From: DATKZS01 sp035527835 [NCBI: bacterium]
GTDB lineage: Bacteria; RBG-13-61-14
Length of the DNA: 38,847 nt
NCBI GenBank assembly: GCA_035527835.1
Contig: DATKZS010000184.1
Coordinates: forward strand, 1-38,847
Direction of reading: 5' to 3'
The notes below the pieces were generated by a model. It saw only the letters and a list, made by a program, of their open reading frames with translations, ran no database searches and was not told the origin of the DNA. Every line of letters starts with the position of its first letter. Position 1 is the first letter of the stretch. Position numbers and translations under genes: made by a program. Shown here one piece after another: positions 24,257 through 31,554 of this stretch.

Positions 24257-25840
24257 TCACGGCCTCTCGTACCAGAAGGCCACGCTGCGATAATCGTCGC
24301 CGCGGCTGTGCGACACGTTGGCCAGCGAGCCCGGGTAGCGGTCAACCCAGCCGGTGGTGTTGCCGAGCCGCTCGTAGGTCACCTTGATCCGCTCGCGGAA
24401 CGGCACCAAGTCGCCCGGCCGAAAGCGGTAGAGCACGTTGTATCCCAGCGTGGTCTGCGCCGCGCGCATCTTGAGATGCGGGCAGAGCAGGGCGCCCGAA
24501 ACCGGATACCGGTTCTCCTCGAACCCGAACGACCAGTTGAACTCGTCCTCCGTGCCCGTGCCCCGGATCAGCGCCTGATCGCCGCCGTCCACCCAGATCA
24601 TCTCGTCGCCCTCGCCCCACCACAGCGTGCCCAGGCTGCGCACGAACAGAAAGCAGCCCACGTAATACCCCATGCCGCCGCGGTCCAGCACCACGTAATT
24701 CGTACTCTGGTCCACCTGGTAATTAAGCCCATACACCTTGTCTTTGGTCAGCTCGTCCGGGTAATCGTTCTCGCGGTAGAGCGCGTGGAAGCGCATGGCG
24801 TTTTGCGGCAGCATGTCGAACGCGCGCCGGCCGGCCGACACCCGGATCCGCCGGTCGCCGCCGCCGGTGTTCTCGAAGGTGAGCTTCATGCCCTGGGCAA
24901 AGGGCATGGGCCAGCGGGAGGAGTAGCCTTGGGCGGTGGCCGAGACCGCGATCAGCTCGTAGGCCCCGTCCCTGCCGTTCTTGCGCGGGTCAAAGCGGTT
25001 GCCGAAGAAGGCGTCAACCGGCGAGTCCACCGCGGCCTCGTTCGAGCCGTCATGGAAGACGCGCATCCGGACCTCTTCCAACGTCGCCATGGCGTCGTCC
25101 GCGTCCACCACCTTCAGCTCCGTAATCATGCCGGCGCCGTCAATGGTGATGGTTTCCGGCCGGCCCGGATGGAGCAGGAGGAGCGAGGAGTTTTCCATGG
25201 CCGTGCCGCCCGGGTCGCGCGCGGGCGCATGGCCGGCCGAGCCCCAGAACTCACGGGCCGCGGCCAACTCGTCCGGGTCGCCCGCCGGGCCCGCCGCCGT
25301 GACGGTCTCGATGCCGGGCTCCTGGTCGTACGTCATGTAGGTGATCTGGTAATACGCGCCTTCCGGCTTGAACTTCTCCGCGGTGACGATCAGCGATTGC
25401 TTGAAGGGCACGGGGGTGTAGTTGGCGTAGCGGCCCACGGCGAAGGCCTGGTCGGCCGCGCACTCGCCGGCGAGGTACTCCTTGAAGCCGCACGCGACCA
25501 CCGGCTGGTCCGCGCCGTCGGCGTAGAACTTGAGCGTGCCGGTGGGCCCGGCCGACCAGATACGATAGACCACTCCCGGGCCCGTGATCCGGGCCAGGAC
25601 CTTGCCGCGCTTGTAGGTGCCGTGGAAGTGCATGAGGTCAATGTTGCGGTCATTCTCGTCGTGGGAAGACGATTGTCCGGCGTGGAGCCCGTCGTGCCAG
25701 AAGCACAGGCCGAACAGGTCGCCATAAGCCTGGAGGCCCACGCGCGGCCCGCTGATGCCCGCCCCCGGCGGCGCCGCCGCGCCCATCAGCGCCACCATGA
25801 TCGCCGCTGCCAGCACCACTACCATCCGCCCATGCCTCAT
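24257..25840 (-). CDS. GH172 (DUF2961) glycoside hydrolase-like secreted protein
   Basis: This 527-residue protein has a signal peptide (hydrophobic 7-22, Ala-rich) and the DUF2961/GH172 core. The two key motifs are WWGEGDEMIWVDG, with Glu410, and GTGTEDEFNW, with Glu431. The spacing of 21 residues equals that between the two catalytic glutamates reported for difructose-dianhydride-acting GH172 enzymes, as I recall them. Known members act on fructofuranose or arabinofuranose linkages. The substrate here is unknown. Only one DUF2961 domain is present, with an N-terminal sandwich-like part (about 35-180). AAGGAGG lies 8 bases before the ATG. Its stop overlaps a potential start of the cyclase gene, so the two form a unit. 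Confidence 0.88.
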   Translation of the reverse strand: MRHGRMVVVLAAAIMVALMGAAAPPGAGISGPRVGLQAYGDLFGLCFWHDGLHAGQSSSHDENDRNIDLMHFHGTYKRGKVLARITGPGVVYRIWSAGPTGTLKFYADGADQPVVACGFKEYLAGECAADQAFAVGRYANYTPVPFKQSLIVTAEKFKPEGAYYQITYMTYDQEPGIETVTAAGPAGDPDELAAAREFWGSAGHAPARDPGGTAMENSSLLLLHPGRPETITIDGAGMITELKVVDADDAMATLEEVRMRVFHDGSNEAAVDSPVDAFFGNRFDPRKNGRDGAYELIAVSATAQGYSSRWPMPFAQGMKLTFENTGGGDRRIRVSAGRRAFDMLPQNAMRFHALYRENDYPDELTKDKVYGLNYQVDQSTNYVVLDRGGMGYYVGCFLFVRSLGTLWWGEGDEMIWVDGGDQALIRGTGTEDEFNWSFGFEENRYPVSGALLCPHLKMRAAQTTLGYNVLYRFRPGDLVPFRERIKVTYERLGNTTGWVDRYPGSLANVSHSRGDDYRSVAFWYERP

Positions 25841-26019
25841 GATTTTTCCTCCTTGCCGGAAATGGATCGCCGTCCCTGATTATTGCGCATCCGGCGCATG
25901 GCGTCAACGCTATTTTATTTGCTTCCGCAAAATTCATTTGCTATGATTTTGACGGGGACCACGCGGGAGCGATGTTTCAGGAGTCCTTGTTTTGACAGTA
26001 ACCATCCGGGAGGAATGAC

Positions 26020-27174
26020 ATGAGTGGAAGAGCGGCCATCGTGGCGATGGCGCAGACGCGCTTTGAGCCGAAGAAGGGCTCGGAGCGGGTCCAGGAGATG
26101 TTGTGGGAGGTGGTGAAGGAGGTCCGGGAGCAGACCGGTCTCGACTATCATAAGCCGGGCCACATTGACAACGCGGTGACCTGCTCCGACGACTTTTTCG
26201 ACGCGCGGACCATTTCCGACGCCTGCGCGGGCGACATCGTGGGCGCGCAGATGAGCGGGGAGGAGAAGGTGTCGCAGGACGGGCTGCAGGCGCTGTTTTA
26301 CGCGGCGGCGTGCGTGCTCTCCGGCCACAGCGAGATCACCATCGTGGCCGCGCACAGCAAGGAGAGCCAGTCGGCGTCGCGCAACATGATCACCCACGCC
26401 GCCTTTGACCCCATCTTCCAGCGCGGCGTGGGCCTGGACTACCTGAACGCCGCCGCGTTGCAGGCCCGCTCGTATCTGCACCACAGCGGGTCCAGCGAGG
26501 AGCAGTGCGCGGCGGCCGTGGTTCGCGACCGCAGGCACGCGGCCAAAAACTCCAAGGCCCAGGAGCGCCAGCCGGTGACGGTCGAGCAGGTGATGGGCTC
26601 GCGCTACCTGTGCGATCCGCTCAAGGACCTGGACGTGTACCCGGTATCCGACGGCGCCATCGCCATGATCGTGACCACGGAGGAGCGGGCGAAAAAGATC
26701 ACCAGGAAGCCGGTGTGCATCGAGGGCGCGGGCAACTGCTACAACTCGTTTTACCTGGGCGACCGTGCGCTTCGTGACGACGCGGCGTTGCGGGAGGCGG
26801 CGCGCAAGGCCTATCGCATGGCCGGGATCAAGGACGCGGCCAAGGACCTGGACCTGATCGAGATCGCGGCGCAGTACAGTTACCAGGAGCTGCTCTGGCT
26901 CGAGTGCCTGGGCCTGTTCCCCGACGGCACGGCCGGCAAGCGGATCGAGGCCGGGGACACGGACCTGGGCGGGGTCATGCCGGTGAACGTCTCCGGCGGC
27001 ATGCTCTCGGGGAACCCGCTGATGCTGGGCGGCCTGGCCCGCGCGGCCGAGTGCTTTCTGCAGCTCCGCGGCGAGGCCGGGCCGCGCCAGGTGGCCGGCA
27101 TCAAGCGGGCGCTGGCGCAGGGCGCGACCGGACCGGCGGCGCAGCACCACTCGGTGATGGTGTTTTCCGCGTGA
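26020..27174 (+). CDS. Thiolase-fold protein 1 (SCP2-type, no catalytic Cys)
   Basis: This 384-residue thiolase-superfamily protein resembles the SCP2/archaeal type. Where active thiolases have VENACASG, it reads KVSQDGLQAL (83-92), so the nucleophilic Cys is missing. The C-terminal GHP motif is SGNP (VSGGMLSGNPLMLGG), so the catalytic His is Asn, and the last Cys-Gly motif is absent. It is therefore unlikely to be a plain thiolase. Proteins of this type work with DUF35 partners, for example as the retro-aldolase Ltp2 or as non-catalytic halves of heteromeric thiolases such as Bbs enzymes. A second, different thiolase-fold gene and two DUF35 genes follow. The start has GGGAGGA about 7 bases upstream. 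Confidence 0.85.
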   Translation: MSGRAAIVAMAQTRFEPKKGSERVQEMLWEVVKEVREQTGLDYHKPGHIDNAVTCSDDFFDARTISDACAGDIVGAQMSGEEKVSQDGLQALFYAAACVLSGHSEITIVAAHSKESQSASRNMITHAAFDPIFQRGVGLDYLNAAALQARSYLHHSGSSEEQCAAAVVRDRRHAAKNSKAQERQPVTVEQVMGSRYLCDPLKDLDVYPVSDGAIAMIVTTEERAKKITRKPVCIEGAGNCYNSFYLGDRALRDDAALREAARKAYRMAGIKDAAKDLDLIEIAAQYSYQELLWLECLGLFPDGTAGKRIEAGDTDLGGVMPVNVSGGMLSGNPLMLGGLARAAECFLQLRGEAGPRQVAGIKRALAQGATGPAAQHHSVMVFSA

Positions 27175-27220
27175 TGCGCTTCGCAATACAATCAGCGTGA
27201 GAATGGGAGAAGAAAAATTT

Positions 27221-27359
27221 TAGCCGCAGATGAACGCAGATGAACACAGATAAGAAAGATAGAAGAAATCATTTATTAGAGAGAGGCCGACTTGTTGCTT
27301 CCGGTTTCTTTCTTTTTGATTGTCTTTCATCCGCGTTTATCTGCGTTCATCTGCGGCTA
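27221..27359. repeat. Interrupted palindrome, family B
   Basis: The arms 27221-27258 (TAGCCGCAGATGAACGCAGA core) and 27323-27359 pair with a few mismatches. Units of GATGAACGCA repeat every 10 bases, as in the perfect copy at 17000-17079. It fills the gap between the two thiolase-fold genes, inside a presumed transcript. Confidence 0.9.
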
Positions 27360-27411
27360 ATCCTTTACCGTCGTTTTTTGTAAGCAGTAGCCTCATAAAA
27401 GGAGGAAGGTA

Positions 27412-28566
27412 ATGAATAGAAGGGTCGCCGTGACGGGGGTCGGGCAGTCCAAGCACCGCGGCCACCGCTCGGACGTTAACGAGCCGGAGCTGGTGTGGGA
27501 GGCGGTGGCGGACGCGCTCAAGGATTCCCGCCTGGCTTTGAAGGACGTGGACTGCATTGTCCACGGCAACATGGAGCTGTTCGAGGGCATCCACCAGCCG
27601 GACATGTGGCACACCATGGGCGACGGCGGGGCCATGAAGTCCGGCTTCCGCATCACCACCGGCGGGAGCACCGGCTCCACCCTGGCCTGCTCCGCCGTCA
27701 ACTTGGTGGCCTCCGGGCTCTACGACACCGTGATGGCGGTGGGCTTCGAGAAGCAGGAGGAAGGCCAGACCACCACCGGCATCACCGCCATGGCCGACCC
27801 GCTGTGGGGACGCGAGATCCAGACCGGGGCCATCACCGGCGCCACCGGGCTGATCTGGGTCAACGAGTTTGGCGAGCGCGCGGAATGGGCCGCGGCCAAG
27901 ACCAGGGTCAAGGCCGCGAAAAACGCCTGCCGCAACCCAAACGCGCACCTCCGGCTCAACATCACCGAGGAAGACGTGATGAACTCGCGCCTGCTCGCGT
28001 ATCCTTTGCGGCTCCTGCACATGTGCCCGGAGTCGAACGGGGCGTGCGCCGTGATCTTCACCTCCGAGGAAAAGGCCAAAAAGAACCCGCAAAAGCCGGT
28101 GTGGGTCAAGGACCACGTCACGGTGCATCGAGAGGAGACCTTCCACCGCGGCTCGCCAAGGCCCCAGTCCATGACCCATTCCGTGGCCGCCAAAAAGCTC
28201 TACGCGCGCAACAACATCACCGATCCCTTGAACCAGATTGACGTGTTCGAGATGTACGAGCCGTCGTCGTGGTGGGAGATGGACTGGACCTGCGAGTTTA
28301 CGGGACTGGCCCGAAAGACCGTGCTCGAAATGGTTGAGCGCGGCGACTTCGGGATCGAGGGCAAGTGGCCGATCAATCCGTCCGGCGGAGTGACCAGCAC
28401 CAACCCCATCGGGGCCACCGCGCTGATCCGGGCGGCCGAGGTCTGCCTCCAGGTGCGCGGCGACGCCGGCGAGCACCAGGTGCCCAAGGACGTGAAGACC
28501 GCCATGTCCTCCGGCTTCGGCGGAACCCTCTGGACCGTGATGCTGCTTTTCACGAAGGAGTTGTGA
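27412..28566 (+). CDS. Thiolase-fold protein 2 (SCP2-type, Cys replaced by Gly)
   Basis: This is a 384-residue paralogue-like thiolase-fold protein. The segment FRITTGGSTGST aligns residue for residue with the active-site loop RVENACASGSA, placing Gly85 at the nucleophile position. The GHP motif is STNPIGATA (His to Asn) and the C-terminal Cys is in SSGFGGTLW replaced by Ser/Gly. All three usual catalytic groups are thus lost, yet the fold motifs NPSGGV and LQVRGDAG are well conserved, which argues for a selected non-thiolytic function. It follows thiolase-fold gene 1 after a palindrome and overlaps nothing; the DUF35 gene starts 2 bases after its stop. AGGAGG lies about 6 bases upstream. Confidence 0.87.
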   Translation: MNRRVAVTGVGQSKHRGHRSDVNEPELVWEAVADALKDSRLALKDVDCIVHGNMELFEGIHQPDMWHTMGDGGAMKSGFRITTGGSTGSTLACSAVNLVASGLYDTVMAVGFEKQEEGQTTTGITAMADPLWGREIQTGAITGATGLIWVNEFGERAEWAAAKTRVKAAKNACRNPNAHLRLNITEEDVMNSRLLAYPLRLLHMCPESNGACAVIFTSEEKAKKNPQKPVWVKDHVTVHREETFHRGSPRPQSMTHSVAAKKLYARNNITDPLNQIDVFEMYEPSSWWEMDWTCEFTGLARKTVLEMVERGDFGIEGKWPINPSGGVTSTNPIGATALIRAAEVCLQVRGDAGEHQVPKDVKTAMSSGFGGTLWTVMLLFTKEL

Positions 28567-28568
28567 CC

Positions 28569-29087
28569 ATGAGCGACAAACCGGAAAAAACCGTCGAGCT
28601 GATCGTTGTCCCGGAGCTGTGCTCCATCCCGCAGACGTTCTCCACCGGGCAGACCATGGGACGATTCCTAACCGCGCTCCGCGACGAGAAGAAGATCATG
28701 GGCAACAAGTGCCCCCAGTGCGGCCGCACCCAGATCCCGCCCCGCATCGTCTGCGCCGAGTGCGACGTCGAGGTCAGCGAGTGGGTCGAGCTCGGCCCGG
28801 GAGGCTACGTCACCTCCTTCGACGTGGTCTATATCCCGACCATCAACCCGCTCACCGGCAAGATGAGAGAGGTCCCCTACACCACCACCAGCATCGTCCT
28901 CGATAATGGCGACGCCACGCTCATGCACTTCCTCGATGAGACCGACCCCAAAAAGATCAAGGTCGGCAGCCGCGTCGAGCCGGTATTCCGCCCCGACGGC
29001 GAACGGTCCGGCTCCGTCCTCGACATCCTCTATTTCCGGGTCATCCCCGGCCAGGTCCAGGAGGTCAAACATGCCATCTCAATGTAA
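28569..29087 (+). CDS. DUF35 acyl-CoA-binding protein 1 (Zn ribbon + OB fold)
   Basis: This 172-residue protein has the DUF35 layout: an N-terminal helix, a rubredoxin-like zinc ribbon (CPQC at 48-51, CAEC at 62-65) and an OB fold with VSEWVELGPGGYVTSFDVVY. DUF35 proteins bind acyl-CoA and form complexes with thiolase-fold enzymes (ChsH2 with Ltp2, BbsA with BbsB, archaeal HMG-CoA synthesis). It is placed 2 bases after thiolase-fold gene 2 and overlaps the next DUF35 gene by 17 bases. This tight packing suggests a single complex with two thiolase-fold and two DUF35 chains. Confidence 0.92.
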   Translation: MSDKPEKTVELIVVPELCSIPQTFSTGQTMGRFLTALRDEKKIMGNKCPQCGRTQIPPRIVCAECDVEVSEWVELGPGGYVTSFDVVYIPTINPLTGKMREVPYTTTSIVLDNGDATLMHFLDETDPKKIKVGSRVEPVFRPDGERSGSVLDILYFRVIPGQVQEVKHAISM

Positions 29088-29775
29088 GAACGCCTACGAG
29101 GTGCTGGGAAAGCTCGAAATACCCTATAAATACACCGCCGGCAAGACCGGGTCGCTCTTCCTCACCACGCTCCGCGACCATAAAAAAATCATGGCCACCC
29201 GCTGCGAGAAGTGCAAGACCGTGTTCGTACCGCCCCGCTCCGTCTGCGACCGCTGCTACCTGCCCGTTGACAAGTGGGTCGAGGTCGGGCCCGCCGGCAC
29301 CGTAACATCCTTCACTGTGGTCCGCTACTACGAGCCCTACCTCCCCATGAAACCGCCCTTTGTCATGGCCCAGATCAAGCTCGACGGCGCCGATACCTCG
29401 CTGACCCACCTTCTCTCCGAAATCAAACCCGAAGACGTCCGCATCGGACTCCGCGTCCAACCCGTCTTCGCCGCCAACCCCCAAGCCCGCATCACCGACA
29501 TCGCCTACTTCAAGCCGCTCGCCAAGGCCGCGCCGGCCCGAAAATCTCCCGCCGCGGCCCCCGCCAAAAAAGCCAAGGCCGCCAAGCCCTCCAAAAAAGC
29601 CGCCAAGAAGGTAAAGCGAGCCGCCAAGCCGGCAAAGAAAGCATCCAAGCCGGCGAAGAAAGCCCCCAAAAAGGCCGTGAAAAAATACGTCAGCAAACCG
29701 GCAAAGAAAGGTCCGGCGGGCAAAAGCCGGGGGAAGAAGGCAGGAAGGAAGGGGACGGCGCGCAAGAAACGTTGA
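29071..29775 (+). CDS. DUF35 protein 2 with histone H1-like basic tail
   Basis: This is a 234-residue protein. Residues 1-150 are a second DUF35 module: zinc ribbon CEKC (45-48) and CDRC (59-62), then DKWVEVGPAGTVTSFTVVRY. Residues 151-234 are an 84-residue tail with 30 Lys and 6 Arg, made of AKK/KPAKKA-type repeats, like bacterial histone H1-like proteins and the tails of some phasins. AGGAGG lies 6 bases before the ATG at 29071, inside the previous gene's end. Such tails bind DNA or other polyanions. A DUF35 protein with such a tail is unusual and may anchor the enzyme complex to the nucleoid or to polyphosphate; this is inference. Confidence 0.92.
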   Translation: MPSQCKNAYEVLGKLEIPYKYTAGKTGSLFLTTLRDHKKIMATRCEKCKTVFVPPRSVCDRCYLPVDKWVEVGPAGTVTSFTVVRYYEPYLPMKPPFVMAQIKLDGADTSLTHLLSEIKPEDVRIGLRVQPVFAANPQARITDIAYFKPLAKAAPARKSPAAAPAKKAKAAKPSKKAAKKVKRAAKPAKKASKPAKKAPKKAVKKYVSKPAKKGPAGKSRGKKAGRKGTARKKR

Positions 29776-29805
29776 TTTTATAGTCGGCGCCAATATTTGA
29801 AGACT

Positions 29806-30375
29806 TCAGTGCTTAAGGCGCGACAACCTCTTGCCAAGTGCGTGAATGCCAAGGCGGGTAAATATGACCGGAAATCGGAATCGCTTGTGAGGGATAGGAT
29901 AGTTGCCTTGTTCCATTTCTAAAGAGATCGCAGTCAACTTTTCATTACCACGAAGCCATTTCTTGACTCGTAACCATGCCTCTTTCTCATCTCTCTTATT
30001 TTTATCAGATTTATCATAATTATATTCGTTGCAATGGCCGCAGAGAAAGTGGGCTACTTCATGCAGGACAATAACAATAGCATTGTTCATTAGCTGTAAA
30101 TCACCATTAAATAAGATGATGACATCACGGCCTTTAATATATAGGCTAGGTATAAGCATACTTGTTGAACCCATTGTCGTGAAGTAAACTCCTCGTAGTT
30201 CATCGCCAATTTCTCTGCCTTTTCTTATTATTTCCAGTCCTTCTTCATCCCAGCCCAATACTTTATCAACCTCCCCCCTGTCGGGATATATGAGGGCTTT
30301 CGCTAAAATATTTGTTAATCGCGGTTCATAATATGCCACCAAATTATCCTTAATTTCCGTTTCGCTATAATTCAT
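29806..30375 (-). CDS. ImmA/IrrE-like zinc metalloprotein
   Basis: This 189-residue protein carries LHEVAHFLCGH, a HExxH zinc motif (His105, Glu106, His109) and a downstream acidic ligand candidate Glu132 in RDEKEAWLRV. This matches ImmA/IrrE-like peptidases. These usually cleave a repressor of a mobile element or a TA system. The gene is markedly AT-rich with codons such as ATA, TTA and AAT, unlike the flanking operons, so it looks transferred. It lies on the minus strand next to a higBA-like pair with an XRE-type regulator, which is a possible substrate. An AAGGA site lies 8 bases upstream of the ATG. Confidence 0.75.
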   Translation of the reverse strand: MNYSETEIKDNLVAYYEPRLTNILAKALIYPDRGEVDKVLGWDEEGLEIIRKGREIGDELRGVYFTTMGSTSMLIPSLYIKGRDVIILFNGDLQLMNNAIVIVLHEVAHFLCGHCNEYNYDKSDKNKRDEKEAWLRVKKWLRGNEKLTAISLEMEQGNYPIPHKRFRFPVIFTRLGIHALGKRLSRLKH

Positions 30376-30447
30376 CTATCATTCCTTATATTCCAATATT
30401 TTAAATTGAGGAGAAAAATATATCAAATAGTTCCTCGGGAGCTGCGA

Positions 30448-30723
30448 TCATTCGATCCTGATCTCCAGTTGTTTCCCGAGTGCCGAGGCGACGCGGTCGA
30501 GGGTGGAGAGCTTGATGTCCTCGGCGTGGTTCTCGATGCGGGAGATGGCGGTTTTCTTGGTCTTGAGGCGGCGGGCCAGTTGCTCCTGGGTCATGCCGGC
30601 GTCGAGGCGGGCTTGGCGGAGCATGGCGCCGAGCTTGAAGCGCTGGTAGCCCTGGTCATAGCCCAGGGCGAATTTCTTGTCGCGCTTCTTCCTTTTAGCA
30701 ACGTATTTTTTCAGATCGCTCAT
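30448..30723 (-). CDS. XRE-family antitoxin (HigA-like)
   Basis: This 91-residue protein has a basic N-terminus and a Cro/C1-type helix-turn-helix in residues 30-85 (LGAMLRQARLDAGMTQEQLA, then KTKKTAISRIENHAED). It follows the toxin gene with a 4-base overlap (ATGA), the toxin-first order of HigBA systems. It would neutralise the toxin and repress the shared promoter at 31086-31114, where paired GTTAAC motifs lie. Confidence 0.9.
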   Translation of the reverse strand: MSDLKKYVAKRKKRDKKFALGYDQGYQRFKLGAMLRQARLDAGMTQEQLARRLKTKKTAISRIENHAEDIKLSTLDRVASALGKQLEIRIE

Positions 30724-31079
30724 TTTTCTTTCCTCCGCTCCAGATAATCCTTTCTGTAAGCCTCGGCCCTTTCTATTTCTCTGGCCGGCGTCTTGCGGCT
30801 CTTCTTGGAGAACCCGTGAGTGAGAACCACAAGGTCATGTCCCGTGAAGAAGCACAAGATCCGATATGAGTTGGAGCCGAAGGTGACGCGGCATTCCCAT
30901 ATGCATATGCCCTGCGATCCATGAAGCTTCTTAAAGTATTCCGCGGGGACGATATCAATTTCCTCCAGGAGCTTCAGGACCCAGGTCACTTTCCGCGCGG
31001 CTTTTACCGAAAGAGAGTCCAGAAACTCCTCCACCGGGCATTTGCCGGCGGCGGTGCGATAAAAGATCACATTCCTCAT
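30720..31079 (-). CDS. HigB/Gp49-like toxin
   Basis: This 119-residue protein fits the phage-derived Gp49-like/HigB toxin family of the RelE superfamily. Typical segments are CPVEEFLDSLS near the N-terminus, ARKVTWVLKLLEE, LHGSQGICIWECRVTFGSNS, and YRILCFFTGHDLVVLTHGFSKKSRKTP. Such toxins cut mRNA on the ribosome. The following gene is an XRE antitoxin overlapping by four bases. The ATG at 31079 has no binding site; the promoter geometry puts the first transcribed base on the A of this ATG. Confidence 0.92.
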   Translation of the reverse strand: MRNVIFYRTAAGKCPVEEFLDSLSVKAARKVTWVLKLLEEIDIVPAEYFKKLHGSQGICIWECRVTFGSNSYRILCFFTGHDLVVLTHGFSKKSRKTPAREIERAEAYRKDYLERRKEK

Positions 31080-31085
31080 GATCGT

Positions 31086-31114
31086 ATGTTAACTTGCGTG
31101 TTAACCGTTGTCAA
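31086..31114 (-). promoter_or_regulatory. higBA promoter (leaderless)
   Basis: On the minus strand TTGACA (31114-31109) and TAACAT (31091-31086) are 17 bases apart, and base 7 after the -10 is the A of the higB ATG. The same geometry is seen at the RAYT promoter. Confidence 0.75.
31088..31105. promoter_or_regulatory. Putative HigA operator
   Basis: Two self-complementary GTTAAC hexamers start 12 bases apart (31088 and 31100) and occupy the region between and over the promoter elements. The arrangement suits dimeric XRE repressor binding and autoregulation. Confidence 0.55.
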
Positions 31115-31136
31115 GAGGGAACGCGGCGTGGGTTAA

Positions 31137-31256
31137 ATATCCCCTTCGGGGAACATTATCGGTTGGACGCGTCGCACCCAGGGTAGGCCGGGGACGGCCA
31201 ACCCTGGGCTTTGATAAATGGCCCCTTCGGGGCGGGCGGAGTTCATGTTTTGCAAG
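31137..31256. repeat. Hairpin-rich dispersed element
   Basis: This stretch holds CCCCTTCGGGG twice (31141-31151 and 31222-31232) and between them a strong hairpin, CCCAGGGT (31177-31184) with ACCCTGGG (31201-31208), enclosing a GGCC/GGCC inner stem. The segment around TCCCCTTCGGGGAAC also occurs, inverted, at about 234-257, so it is probably a dispersed repeat. Confidence 0.6.
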
Positions 31257-31284
31257 TTGTCAGGGCTTGGGAGGAATGTATAAT
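31257..31284 (+). promoter_or_regulatory. Strong sigma70-like promoter for the NMO unit
   Basis: TTGTCA (31257-31262) and a perfect TATAAT (31279-31284) are 16 bases apart. Transcription would begin near 31291, some 264 bases before the first NMO-like gene. The leader contains the small reading frame at 31302-31484. Confidence 0.6.
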
Positions 31285-31301
31285 AGGTGGCGGGAGGGAT
31301 T

Positions 31302-31484
31302 TTGATAAGCAGCGGCGCACGGGTGGAGATCGCGCCGGAGGAGATCATCAAGGCGGTGAAGGGGATGAAGAAGCGGGAGCGCGAGGCGAAATTTTCGGCC
31401 CGGCGGAGTCCGCGCGCGCCGGGCGGATTAAACTCCCCGCTGTCGGCAAGGGATGATAGACTGCCTGGCCCGAGAGGAATATAG
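31302..31484 (+). CDS. Small leader reading frame, possible antitoxin remnant
   Basis: A TTG at 31302 with GGGAGG 5 bases upstream opens a 60-codon frame. Its first part (SSGARVEIAPEEIIKAVKGM, then KKREREA) looks like a small helical antitoxin-type protein. After about residue 32 the sequence becomes basic and proline-rich (SARRSPRAPGG) without pattern, as if a recombination replaced the rest. It may be a translated leader peptide or a remnant; I do not recognise a function. It ends 70 bases before the NMO-like gene start. Confidence 0.35.
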   Translation: MISSGARVEIAPEEIIKAVKGMKKREREAKFSARRSPRAPGGLNSPLSARDDRLPGPRGI

Positions 31485-31554
31485 TAGTTTATTGACCTGT
31501 AATTTATTAACGGGCTGTGCTTCAACCCCTAACCTATTTGAAGGAGGAATGACC

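Noticed and set aside
24308-25879. Plus-strand open frame of more than 500 codons opposite the GH172 gene
   Set aside because: No domain pattern and no ribosome binding site; the GH172 reading has signal peptide and catalytic motifs.
29521-29775. Lys-rich tail of the DUF35 protein considered as a frameshift artefact
   Set aside because: The frame is continuous with the DUF35 module and the tail has regular AKK/KPAKK repeats like histone H1-like proteins, not random translation.
31453-31554. N-terminal extension of NMO-like protein 1 upstream of 31555
   Set aside because: The family N-terminus (FFQTRITELFGIKYP) and the AAGGAGGA site both point to the ATG at 31555.
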